A DNA stretch of 64,000 bases, from the NCBI RefSeq assembly GCF_002127325.2, contig NC_035437.2, positions 111,244,821-111,308,820 on the forward strand. The letters are read 5' to 3'. Positions within the stretch are counted from its first letter, which is position 1; each line of letters starts with the position of its first letter. The position numbers were made by a program, and so were the translations under genes. This DNA comes from Helianthus annuus. Taxonomy: Eukaryota; Streptophyta; Magnoliopsida; Asterales; Asteraceae. This document shows, piece by piece, positions 11,352-22,115 of this stretch. A model generated the notes under the pieces. That model ran no database searches and was not told the DNA's origin. It saw only the letters and a list, made by a program, of their open reading frames with translations.

Positions 11352-11742
11352 GGTAGGGTTATTGTAAAAAGGGTGTGTTTTATGAGAAGTGTAGGAAGGA
11401 ATCTACACCATTTGATCTATAATCTAATGGTTGAGATTGTAATGGCAAAATTGTAAATAGTGTTTACTATTAAAATAATTAATTTTCTATATTAAGGGTA
11501 CAGAGGTAAATTTAACATTTTTAAATTTAGAAACCCACATGCAAGCTTCCCCCTTCTTTTTTAAACGTCAATAACTTTTTATACGTAACTCTTTTTAAAA
11601 AGTTACACCGTAATAACGAGTGTTTTTTATCTTTAATATGAGTACCATATTGTTATACTTATATAGAGAAAAAATTACATTTCGATCGGATGTTTTAGTC
11701 CATGATGTTTTGTCTATGTTCATACAATGGTGTTTTAATTGT

Positions 11743-12075
11743 ATTGTGATTTAAGGCGTTGTGTAGTGTTTTACAGTAAAACACCATGAATGTATATAAG
11801 ACACCATAACATTGCAAATAATGAATTATGATTCAAGTCATGGTGTTTTAACATCTAGAGTCTATAACATTGTATTGTGATTACAGTCATGGTGTTTTAA
11901 CATCTAGATGTTAAAACACCACGACTGTATTATGATTCAATTCAAGGTGTTTTTGGAATTTGTATGGTTTTTCTACCTTCAAAAATAACAAAAATCATTC
12001 CAGATGTTAGAATACCATGACTGTATTACGATTCAAGTTGTGGTGTTTTCTGGAATTCATATGGTGTTTTATACG
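11743..12075. repeat. Array of TGGTGTTTTA words including a 32-bp perfect palindrome
   Basis: TGGTGTTTTA or its complement TAAAACACCA occurs about eight times in 330 bp. Positions 11890-11921 form a perfect 32-bp palindrome centred on CATCTAGATG. GTGTTTTACAGTAAAACAC near 11767 is a second dyad. ATTGTGATT-like stretches alternate with the words. Confidence 0.7.
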
Positions 12076-12263
12076 AACTGATGATTCAAAATAAGAACTG
12101 ATGATTCAAAAAAAATAAGAACTAATGATTAAAAAAAATTATGAACCGTAATTTCCTTCGATCTTTATGAATCAGACGATAATGATTTATAAAATCTCCG
12201 AGTTGGTATATAAAACTGAATTCTTAAATCTTTGTAAAAAATAAAATTATATCACTAACCTAA

Positions 12264-12656
12264 TGTTGGTGCATATTTCGTACGTCTGTCACTGTGCGAA
12301 TAGCTAGATAGAGCATGTGTTGAATATTGTATAGAATAGAGAAAGTTGGACATGGTTTTGATAATGTAAAGGTCCATCCGGACGGATGACAATCCAGGCG
12401 GATGGACATAGTGTTATTTGTCTATAAATAGGGACTTTGGGCTCCCATTTGGACAAGCTTTTGGTTCCCAGAGGGGACATGTTGTCCAACTGGTCTCGTG
12501 GTGCTGTAAACGTTGAATAATCAATAGAGACCAGATTGTAAGTGACTGCTTGGTGTCGTGTCTATCTTCTACTCCTTTCTTAATCATAATAAACGCACCG
12601 AACACGTCGGATCTGGACCGAAGCTCCGTCAAACTCACTGGATCCTGGAGTCAGCA
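12264..12656 (+). repeat. Element D 5' LTR (393 bp) with TATA box
   Basis: A TATA-type TCTATAAATAGGGA lies at about 12421-12434. Just upstream is a dyad pair built on CCATCCGGACGGATG (12362-12376) and CCAGGCGGATGG (12394-12405). The 3' LTR lacks this stretch. Confidence 0.9.
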
Positions 12657-12657
12657 G

Positions 12658-12669
12658 TGGTATCAGAGC
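12658..12669 (+). other. Element D primer binding site
   Basis: TGGTATCAGAGC lies one base after the LTR and is complementary to initiator methionine tRNA. Confidence 0.9.
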
Positions 12670-12931
12670 TACGGTACCGATTTAATCGATCCAATAGTCG
12701 GTTAAATCACCCAAAGCTCATCAATTTTGGGTTAAACGGGAGTTTTGACGTTAAACAGAGAAACTCATCAAAACAAAGGTCAATTCATGGATGGATTTTG
12801 GAATTGAAGACGTCAATCTCTTCGGAATTGATTCGCGCACAATCCTGTGAAGTTTCATCATAAAATTCACACAAATAAAGATTCTGGATCGAAAAAACGT
12901 GATTTGCAGTGTTCTTGAGCTGTTAGAACAT

Positions 12932-13232
12932 ATCCGTTCGGATGCCAATCTGATCGGATGACAATTCGATCGGATGACCCTCCGATCGGATGACCATCCG
13001 ATCCAAGTCACTATTGGATGTTTGAAAGATCAGTTGTTTTTCACTCGAAGGACCATCCGATCGGATGACCATCCGATCTACAAACACAAGTTTTGTCCAG
13101 TTTGTCATTCGATTAGATGACCATCTGATCCACAAAACATAAGTTTGTTTCTTATGTCCTTCGATCGGACGACCATCCGATCGGACGACCATCCGATAGG
13201 ATGACCATCCGTCCGCATGCCTTTCGACCAGA
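12932..13232. repeat. Element D dyad array (GATCGGATGACCATCC, 16-bp period)
   Basis: Units of about 16 bp, each containing CGATCG flanked by ATCC and GGATG, repeat in tandem in four blocks: 12932-13014, 13049-13080, 13104-13133 and 13157-13232. The longest perfect dyads read CATCCGATCGGATG. The same word family stands in the 5' LTR promoter. Confidence 0.85.
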
Positions 13233-13565
13233 TGATCAAATGCCTAAAAAAAGGCATTTTTTGATTGCTACGACGAGGAGAGTCTCCAGAAAAAATTTGG
13301 TGATTGACAATTTTTTTGGGTTTTTAACGACCAAGCTGGGTTGTTCGGGGACACCATTTGATGATGCGATCACGGATTGTGAAAGTTAGTGGGGTAGTCA
13401 TGATGATACTGGTGCAGAATGTTTATCATTCATGGTATCTGACTATTTATGGGCCAAATCGTAAAATCTGCAAAAGACGAAAAACTGACAATTGTGGAGA
13501 ATATTGTGATATTCTAATTTGGTCAAGTTTTTCGGAGAAGAGAATTGAAAACTGAATTCAGTTTG

Positions 13566-14468
13566 AGGGGGAATTCAGTAATAGAGACGTCAGAATTTGC
13601 AAACATGAGGGGGAATAACAATTTTAAAGTCATATGTTGAAATTCTGACATTTTTTGAAATTCGTGACACTACAACTGTATTCGGGTAGTTTTGACTTCA
13701 GATTGTCAAGGGGAATGTGAATTTGATCGTGGGTGTAAGCTTCCGAGATCAAGATGATCCGAGGTGTTGATATCTGATCGCGGACGAAAGCATCAGAGAT
13801 CTGAGAGTGATCGTGGATGATAGCTTCTGAGGTCTAGATTATCCGAGGATATGAATCTGATTGTGGACGAATGCTTCAGAGATCGGATTACATTATCAGA
13901 TGATTTGTTTTCCGATGAAGATTTGCTGATTGTGGAGAATATTGTTTACACGGATCTGTCATTCTTAGGGTGCCTTAACGTGGATAACGGTAAGCAGGAT
14001 ATCAGATCTTCAGGGGGAATCACGGATTTGAAGTCAACCAAGGGGGTATTTGAAGTTTCTATCATTTGCCAGTTGAGTTTTTGTACATTCTTAGATCGAG
14101 CAGGCGGAATGCGAGATCGTGGTGCTCACATGATATATCAAAAACTGAGCTCGGATGCGGTTAAAGTTGAAACAGAGGATACTACATTGACTAGTTCTAA
14201 GTTGGTGATTGTTCGTGAAGGTTGCAGTTTAGCAAATTAGAGGAGAGTCGTGAACTGTGCAAAAGACCTGAAGATTCATTCCAGGGGGAATTCGTGCTTT
14301 ACTTTGGCAAAAGCAAACCTGAATCATCAATCGAGGGAGAATTTGGATAGTCAGATTCCAAGATACCTGATTGAAGTTGCAGAAAATTTGAAGATTACAG
14401 AATATTCAAACACGGCTCAAGGTTCTCAAAGTTTTAAAGACGATTCGACAGTGACAGCCGAGGGGGAA
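13566..14468 (+). repeat. Repeated purine-tract-like AGGGGGAAT motifs in element D
   Basis: AGGGGGAAT or a one-base variant occurs near 13566, 13608, 13709, 14012, 14041, 14283, 14333 and 14461. The last is the true tract beside the 3' LTR. Between 13722 and 13890 lie about four diverged copies of a 45-50-bp unit of the form TGATCGTGG-N-AGCTTC-GAGATC. Confidence 0.6.
13851..14240 (+). other. Unrecognised 129-codon open frame inside element D
   Basis: It starts MNLIVDECFRDRITLSDDLF and has no motif that I recognise. It overlaps diverged tandem repeats and the AGGGGGAAT motifs, and there is no homologous frame elsewhere in the window. It may be a chance ORF or a remnant of a Gag-like protein. 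Confidence 0.2.
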
Positions 14469-14470
14469 TC

Positions 14471-14815
14471 TGTTGGTGCATATTTCATACGTCTGCCACT
14501 GTGCGAATAGCTAGATAGAGCGTGTGTTGAATATTGTATAGAATAGAGAAAGTTGGACATGGTTTTGATAATGTAAAGGTCCATCCGGCCGGACTTGGGG
14601 CTCCCATTTGGACAAGCTTTTGGTTCCCAGAGGGGACATGCTGTCCAACTGGTCTCGTGGTGCTGTAAACGTTGAATAAACAATAGAGACCAGATTGTAA
14701 GTGACTGCTCGGTGTCGTGTCTATCTTCTACTCCTTTCTTAGTCGTAATAAACGCACCGAACACGTCGGATCTGGACCGAAGCTCCGTCAAACTCATCGG
14801 ATCCAGGAGTCAACA
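14471..14815 (+). repeat. Element D 3' LTR (345 bp), promoter deleted
   Basis: It is collinear with the 5' LTR except for loss of about 48 bp between CCATCCGG and CTTGGGG. The loss removes one dyad and the TATA box. A few substitutions also separate the two LTRs. Confidence 0.9.
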
Positions 14816-14984
14816 CCTAAAATAACTCACTGGAGGTTACAAAAATTATTTTATCAATTAATAAAATTTTGAAGTAAATTACATTATTGCCCTTTTTAAT
14901 TAATTAAATTGAAGGACACATGTCAACACCATATTATTTCCTATACTTCTCATACTATTAACCCTTTTTACAGGATTCTTAATC

Positions 14985-15760
14985 TACATACATACATACA
15001 TACATACATACATACATACATACATACATACATACATACATACATACATACATACATACATACATACATACATACATACATACATACATACATACATACA
15101 TACATACATACATACATACATACATACATACATACATACATACATACATACATACATACATACATACATACATACATACATACATACATACATACATACA
15201 TACATACATACATACATACATACATACATACATACATACATACATACATACATACATACATACATACATACATACATACATACATACATACATACATACA
15301 TACATACATACATACATACATACATACATACATACATACATACATACATACATACATACATACATACATACATACATACATACATACATACATACATACA
15401 TACATACATACATACATACATACATACATACATACATACATACATACATACATACATACATACATACATACATACATACATACATACATACATACATACA
15501 TACATACATACATACATACATACATACATACATACATACATACATACATACATACATACATACATACATACATACATACATACATACATACATACATACA
15601 TACATACATACATACATACATACATACATACATACATACATACATACATACATACATACATACATACATACATACATACATACATACATACATACATACA
15701 TACATACATACATACATACATACATACATACATACATACATACATACATACATACATACA

Positions 15761-15794
<34 letters not shown>

Positions 15795-15795
15795 C

Positions 15796-15826
<31 letters not shown>
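14985..15826. repeat. Very long (TACA)n tract, then (TA)n
   Basis: The perfect tetranucleotide repeat TACA runs from 14985 to 15790 (806 bp, about 201 units). A single TATA interruption and five more units follow, then (TA)n to 15826. All three frames of both strands are open across it only because the repeat contains no stop. Confidence 0.95.
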
Positions 15827-17067
15827 GGGTAAGGTTCATGCGAGAACCACCCTTATTGCGAGAACCAATGAGAACACAAAATAAAATCTAAAAAAAATCA
15901 AAAAAACACTCAAAATTTTTTTATTTTTTTTAATATTTTTCTTAAAAAAATCGCTATATTTCGTTACCATAAAAAAACGTTTTTTTTCGAGTAACAATTA
16001 TCCATGCACATGTGCATATGTATCATTATTTCGACAAATTCGGTAATACGTTATCAGGAATAGACAATTGCACTTTAATTTACAATATCATTCGTAATGG
16101 GTAATACACTACTTTTTACATTACCAATATTCAAAATGCACATGTGCATCATTAGGTATAACCATGATAACGTGTTTTGGTACAAAAAGTTTGTGATTTT
16201 GAATGGAGAAGTAGGCCCATATACATGTTTTTTGGTTAGTTATATCTAGTGGTTGATGGTTTGGTTATAGTTGTCAATTTAAGATGTAATATGTTGATTG
16301 GATGGTATACATGGTGTTTACATACATGTAATAAAGTGAAAATATAGGTAATGGTATTGTATTATGGATGGTAGGAGGTAATGGTATTATATTATGGATG
16401 GTATGAGGTATTGGTAGTGTATTATGGATGGTATGATAGATGAAAGGGAAAGTGTATTCAAAGTAGTGTACCAAAACACCTTATTTCATGTTGATACATA
16501 TAGATCCACATGTGCATTTCTAATATTGGTAATGTAAAAAGTATTGTATTACACATGGTAGTGTAAATGAAAGTGCAATTGTCTAATAGTTGTAATGAAT
16601 TACGGAATTTGTCAAAAAAATGGCAAAAATGCACATGTGCATGTTTGTGTATTATGGATGGAATGTTAGATGAAAGAGAAATTAGTGTATCAAAACACCT
16701 TATTTCATGTCGATACATATAGATGCACTTGTGCATTTCTAATATTGTTAACGTAAAAAGTAGTGTATTACACGTGGTAGTGTAAATGAAAGTGCAATTG
16801 TCTAATATTGGTAATGAATTACGGAATTTGTCAAAGAAATGATACAAATGCACATGTGCATGGATAACTGTGACTCAGAATTTTTTTTTTAAATTTTTAT
16901 TTTTTTTATTGTAAACGAAATATAGCGAATTTTACAAAAAAAAAAAAAATTAAAAAAAATAAAAAAATTTTTTTGGGTGTTTTTTAGATTTTTTAGGTAT
17001 TATTGTCTGTGTTTACACTGGTTCTCGTGGTTCTCGCAATAAAGGGTGGTTCCTAACGGATTCTTCT

Positions 17068-17070
<3 letters not shown>
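15827..17070. mobile_element. Microsatellite-embedded TIR element 1
   Basis: The left end GGGTAAGGTTCATGCGAGAA, ACCACCCTTATTGCGAG and AACACAAAATAAAATCT is repeated inverted at the right end (to 17070). The inverted similarity exceeds 100 bp and includes a shared CGCTATATTTCGTT block. The flanks are (TA)n on both sides. Inside, the perfect 14-bp palindrome ATGCACATGTGCAT or a one- or two-base variant occurs six times (16004, 16136, 16504, 16629, 16723, 16848). A block of about 220 bp is tandemly duplicated (around 16458-16640 and 16690-16860). No transposase is encoded. Confidence 0.7.

Positions 17071-17118
<48 letters not shown>
17071..17118. repeat. (TA)n shared by TIR elements 1 and 2
   Basis: An alternating TA run with one TG interruption separates the two elements. 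Confidence 0.9.
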
Positions 17119-18780
17119 GGTAGGGTTCATGGGATAACTAACTTTAGGGCGAGAACCAGTGTGAACACAACCAAAACTACTTAAAATACTTAAGAACACA
17201 TTTTTTTAAATTTCCATTAAAATCACAACTTTAAATTAATAAAAATATATGATTTTTTTTTTTAAAATCCAAATAACAATTACTAATGCACATGTGCATA
17301 TGTCATGTTTCTTGACAACACCTATACAATTTATCTTCCATCTACACTACCATCCGTAATAGATTACTAATATTATACAATTTCTCTTCCGTCTACACTA
17401 CAATTTATAAAAGGCAATTTGGATTTAAGTAATCCCAACTCTCTCAATTTGGCCGATAATAATCTCAACTCAGTTATTTGCGGATAGTAATCCGAACTGG
17501 TCCACTTTTGCCTAATAATAGCCTGCCATCAAAAATAGCTTAACAGAGTTAGGTTTTTTTTTTTTTCCGAATTACAACCCGATATTTTAGAATTTTTGAT
17601 CAGAACGAGGATACGAGTCGAGTTATGAAAAACTTACCTCGAAACGGTGCTTCAAACGACTTGTTTTTGTTAATTGTAAGTTTAAACACTGAATTGAAGC
17701 ATCGTTTTCGTCATTTGGGGCAGTATCTCGAGGTAAATTTTACATCAATGAACTCGTATCCTCGTTCTAAGCCCTAAAACATCAATTTGTAATTTGGAAA
17801 AAAAAACTTAACTCCGTTAAGCTATTTTTAATGTAGACTATTATCGGCCAAAAGTGGACGAGTTCGGATTATTATCGGCAAATAACTGAGTTGGGATTAT
17901 TATCGGCCAAATTGAGAAAGTTGAGGATTATTTAAATCCAATTTGCCTTTATAAAATTAGAACCCTTTATAATATTTTTATAACATCACCAAGGTCATTC
18001 ATATTGATGCACATGTGCATAGTTTATACGGTAATGAGAGAATTAATGTTAATGCACATATGCATTGTTTGTATGTTTGGTTATCTTATGGGTTGTTTAT
18101 TATAGTAGATCAATAAATGGAAAAAAAAGTGAAGAAGGTAAGTTTTGTTCTGAAATCGAGGAATAAAGGGTAAAAAATGTCAGATGCTGTGGAGGATGAT
18201 GACGTAATTGCTATAGATGATGACGACGTAATGGTTAATCAAAGAGTTAAAAAGGTTGTTTATTATTTAATGATGTAGTTGGGAAGAGATGTACATGTGC
18301 ATCAATTTATAATTTTCATGTTAAATGATGTTGTCATTTGTATGCACTATGCATATTTTTGGTTAATTTTATCTGGTGGTTGATGGTTTGGTTATATTTG
18401 TTTGTTTATGCTGTAATATGTTGTTTAGTATGGTGTGAAGGGTGGTGACGCACATGTGCATAGTTAGAAATATTATACATATTGGTAATGTATTACAAAT
18501 GGTAGTGTATACGGAAGGGAAATTGTATAATATTAGTAAAGTATTACGGATGGTAGTGTAGATGGAAGAGATATTGTATAGGTGTTGATGCACATGTGCA
18601 TCAGTAATTGTTATTCGGATTAAAAAAATCATATTTTTTTATTAATAAAATGTTGTGATTTTAGTTGAAAATTTAAAAAAAAAACTTTTTTTTGTGTGTT
18701 TTAAGCCTTTTTAAGTAGTTTTGGTTGAGTTCACACTGGTTCTCGCGTTTGTCTGGTGTTTCCTAAATGATCTTTACCCT
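17119..18780. mobile_element. Microsatellite-embedded TIR element 2
   Basis: The left end GGTAGGGTTCATGGGATAAC and the GCGAGAACCAGTGTGAACAC, AACCAAAACTACTTAAA block are repeated inverted at the right end (to 18780). The inverted similarity is over 120 bp. Seven copies of ATGCACATGTGCAT or close variants lie inside (17286, 18007, 18052, 18289, 18342, 18448, 18588). It is a diverged relative of element 1 and is interrupted by the MULE at 17413-17947. Confidence 0.7.
17413..17947. mobile_element. Short MULE, 535 bp, nested in TIR element 2
   Basis: Terminal inverted repeats of about 145 bp begin GGCAATTTGGATTTAAGTAA at the left and GGCAAATTGGATTTAAATAA on the opposite strand at the right. The 9-bp TSD TTTATAAAA is perfect (17404-17412 and 17948-17956). 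The central 250 bp has no ORF. It is non-autonomous and younger than element 2. Confidence 0.9.
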
Positions 18781-21216
18781 ATATATTATGTTTTTATACT
18801 TACCTTTCTACTTTTAAATATTCGTTTTACTCCTTTTAAAACTTTCAAAAACTAAAACTTCTAGTCACATACCGGTAATTTTACCAAAATGAGAATAAAC
18901 TTCTGGACATATACTAGTAATTTACCAAAAGACATAGTTTTCAAAACATCACCTTCATCACAACAACTTGCACATCTCAGATAAAGGAATGTAGGTGAGA
19001 ACATGTATAATTTCTTCTTGTCTATTATTTCTTTGGGCTCATTGCCTCCGTCTATCCAAGGAATACCACCTTCCTAAACACTCCAAGAAACATGATGTCA
19101 TGTTGTATCATATTTCATAAGCCCACTTACCCCCAAAAGAGTGACACACGTATTCCCTCATACAAAAGATATATTTTACTTCTTCACATCCAATCTTGAT
19201 GTTTTTATCAACCTAATGCCTATTGACAAAACAAATGCTTATTCTCTTGAGAATAGTAGTTAAATATTTCCTGATGGATGAACATTTGAACATCACAAAA
19301 TGAGCAAATATCACTGCCACATTCAAGAGAGAATACTTCAGACTAATGCTCATATGTTACAGGGTTCATTTTCTATTCCACATGAAGAAGAGGTGAAATC
19401 CATGAGAGGTATATCCTACTGATGTGATTGCATGAGTGGCTTCTACTCTTCTGGTTGATCTCACTAGATCACATATTGACTGTAGAAACATAATTAAGAC
19501 CACCTTGCAGGCAACAACCCTTTGCTTCCTTAGAAAGTCAAAATAGTTGGAAGTCCCCAGTACCAAGAAAAAGGGGCATCCCAGTTTGTCAAAAACTAGT
19601 TATACAACCATATCTTGTGGGGCATATGATGTCACTATATTGGTTAATGCCAATATCTGAAACTTCTAGGTTTAATGAAATAAGCTGAGAGTTGAGGTTT
19701 CCAATCTCAAGTAGATGGCCACCAAAATGCCTCAAGCTAAGTCCAGCTGAACCATGAATATACCCAACAACTGGTCTCCTAAATAAGAGTTCAAAATCTC
19801 AAAACTGCTAGTCAGATATCAAAAACTTCCAGCCACAGAAAGCCAAACTACTTGTGAGGAAATAACCACCTCATCACAAACTACTTGTGAGGAAATAACC
19901 ACCTCATCATCAACTAGTGGGGGTGCTATTTGCACTATCCAAAACATCAGCTGATACTAAAAGGGGGAGACTGGACATAATTGTCATACTATGTATTTAT
20001 CCCACCTTCAAAAATATTACGAATTTGGAAAACTTTCAAGAAAAGCCAGTATTCTTTCTACTTTAGAAAATTCAACTGATATCTTCCAAAAGCTTCTTAC
20101 CAATCACTGGAGTAGCAAAGAAGAGTCAAGATGGTAGGTAAATAAGGGTTGAAGTGATGATCTTTCCTCAATAACTTTGTATTATCACTCACTGATCAAG
20201 GAGTTTGGAACTATCAATCAGATTCAAAAACTGCTGACATATAAGATATATAAACATCTGAAAGCTTCAATACACACCATTCAGTAGTTTTCAAAATTCC
20301 AACACTTCTCAAAGAGTTGAAGTAGCTCAAACAGAAAATCCTTCATAAGCTTCTAAAGGTCTTTGCCTTATCAAGATATTCTAAAACATCTAAATCCTAT
20401 TATTTCTTGATAAAGGCTTTTAAAAACAAAAACATGGCACATATCTCAAAAGCATATGAATTCTATTCCTTCTTTAGAGGTCCAAATGGGTAACCTCTAA
20501 TCTTCCTAACCTAGAGACTTAGAGATCACAAGCTACTCAAAGATTAAAAGATGTGGAGACAGAGAACCATTCTCTGAAGTCAAGATTGATGACTTTGATG
20601 AAGATAAAGAAATTATCCATGACAACAGTTGCAACAAATCTTATCAATGAGTCTTCATCAACTCAAATAAAAGATGAGTATATGAGATTATTGTCATGGT
20701 GTATGTAATATATTCATCCAAATCATTATTATTATAAATGAAAAATGTTGTTAGTCGTTTGGATGAAAATGACAATAAAATACAAACGTCAAAGAATCAA
20801 ATGCACAAAAAAATCTTTTTGGATGGAACATACAAATTTAACCAAACCTTAGAGACGATTTTGACATTTTACTTTTTTTTTCTAACGGGGCCCAAAGCCA
20901 TAGCCTAGGTTTAAATCAAAGATGGGCTGACCCTCAACTTTCCCACTAACCATCTAACACATGACATATTTTACTCAACATAGATTCAATGCGGCAACTA
21001 ATTAATAACCGAAGTTATTACGTAACCCACAAGTAATAACCTTTTCATCCCTTTCATATTCTTTCATCCAGAGTCTTTTCATTTCAAGAAATTTGTTATC
21101 TTTTACTATTTATAAAACTTATTTTTATTTCACAAAGCTCTTGTCAAATATAAATAAACATGTCAAAACAACTAGTTTAGAGTTATAGTATCTAGGTCAA
21201 TTATACGTCAATTACC
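18781..21216. other. No gene recognised; degraded repeat sequence
   Basis: About 2.4 kb has no credible ORF. A 33-bp unit AAACTACTTGTGAGGAAATA is tandemly duplicated at about 19847-19912. AAAAGGGGGAGA at 19959-19970 resembles a polypurine tract of copia elements, and the preceding 600 bp could be a heavily decayed RNase H region, but I cannot align it convincingly. Confidence 0.35.
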
Positions 21217-21330
21217 TGTGTCTAGTACATTCTATTTTTCCTGAAGGCCTTTCTGGCTTAGGATCTTTCTTGCTTGAATCTGTGTCTAGTACATTGTATT
21301 TTTCTTGAAGGCCTTTCTGACTTAGGATAA
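21217..21330. repeat. Tandem duplication, 64-bp unit
   Basis: Two copies begin TGTGTCTAGTACATT at 21217 and 21281 and continue through GAAGGCCTTTCTG with a few differences. The second copy is incomplete. Confidence 0.8.
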
Positions 21331-22115
21331 TTTCTGTTTTGGTCAAAAATTACAGAAGCAATTTAGTGATCAAATTAGTTAAGTGAGGTAGTGTGCTAGA
21401 AAAATGCGTTGTAAATATGCTGATTAAGTTATTAGTAAAAACAATTTGAGGATACGGCTCAGGATATAGAGCTGTATCAATGATCAAACAATGAGCAAAA
21501 AAGGTAAAGGGTGACACCGGATATACGAGGAAAGCCCTTGATCAATCTAGATCGCCGGCACAAAACCTCGGGAGCTGACAATCGCAGCTGCCTTGTTCTT
21601 CAATTGATTCAAATATCAGGATACAGTGCAGGATGTGATGCGGATCAACTAGGTGTTACAAGATAATTCGAGTACAAGTGTTTATGTGTAGTGATTGCTA
21701 GCAGCTAGAGTGTAAATTGTGCGAATGAAAAGTGAGTGCCTTAACTTGATCTGATCCATCTATTTATAGTAAAAGAAATTTAACAAACTACCCTATTAAA
21801 CCGGGATTCGGCGGATATTCCCCATTTGAACGTTGTAGACCTAGTCTTTCGCGTTCAACGTCTCTCACATAACCGGTTTGCCCGAGTCTTAAGGAGAAGA
21901 GGTCCACTTGACCGTTAGTGACCCACAGCTTCTAACCTACACGTGATTAATTCAGCTAATACCAGGATATCGCACCAGGATGTTACCAATATCCTGATCC
22001 GGTATCCTGATCACAAGTAAACAATAAAAAGCAGAATATTAGTCAGGATATATGCTCAGAAAATGAGCCATAAAAGTTGTCCCCAAAAGATATCTGTTGG
22101 TATACCAATCCAACA
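21331..22115 (-). repeat. LTR-like segment F, minus orientation, with AGGATAT words
   Basis: Read on the minus strand it starts TGTTGGATTGGTATACC at 22115. It carries a TATA box ACTATAAATAGATGG near 21764-21778. Upstream of the TATA box, 21961-22014 holds two AGGATAT-type and two inverted ATATCCT-type words spaced 13-14 bp. Further copies lie to the left near 21455. The left boundary is not determined and no second LTR is visible in the window. Confidence 0.5.

Larger units (their letters stand above)
12264..14815 (+). mobile_element. Element D: non-autonomous LTR retrotransposon, 2552 bp
   Basis: The two LTRs begin TGTTGGTGCATATTTC and end GGAGTCAACA / GGAGTCAGCA. They are bounded by the TSD CCTAA at 12259-12263 and 14816-14820. 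A methionine-tRNA primer site follows LTR 1 and a purine tract AGGGGGAA precedes LTR 2. No protease, RT or integrase motif is present in any frame of the 1.8-kb interior. It is a TRIM/LARD-like copy that depended on another element, and it sits inside TIR element 0. Confidence 0.9.
11352..14984. mobile_element. Microsatellite-embedded TIR element 0 (host of LTR element D)
   Basis: The left end GGTAGGGTTATTGTAAAAAGGG matches the reverse complement of the right end near 14955-14984 (AAGAATCCTGTAAAAAGGG). The similarity continues through ATGAGAAGTGTAGGAA. The left flank is (TA)n and the right flank is (TACA)n. Its termini resemble those of the elements at 15827 and 17119. No transposase is encoded. 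Without the nested element D it would be about 1.1 kb. Attachment to TA-type microsatellites recalls the rice Micron elements, but kinship with them is inference. Confidence 0.6.

Noticed and set aside
14909..15839. Long open frames (about 270-307 codons) encoding HTYI or MYVC repeats
   Set aside because: They exist only because the (TACA)n repeat contains no stop codon in any frame; there is no gene signal.
16458..16853. 131-codon minus-strand ORF with internal repeats
   Set aside because: It reads a tandem duplication inside TIR element 1; the repeat creates the long frame.
18781..21216. Decayed copia RNase H and purine tract near 19.4-20.0 kb
   Set aside because: Only weak, multi-frame resemblance; not enough to call a feature.
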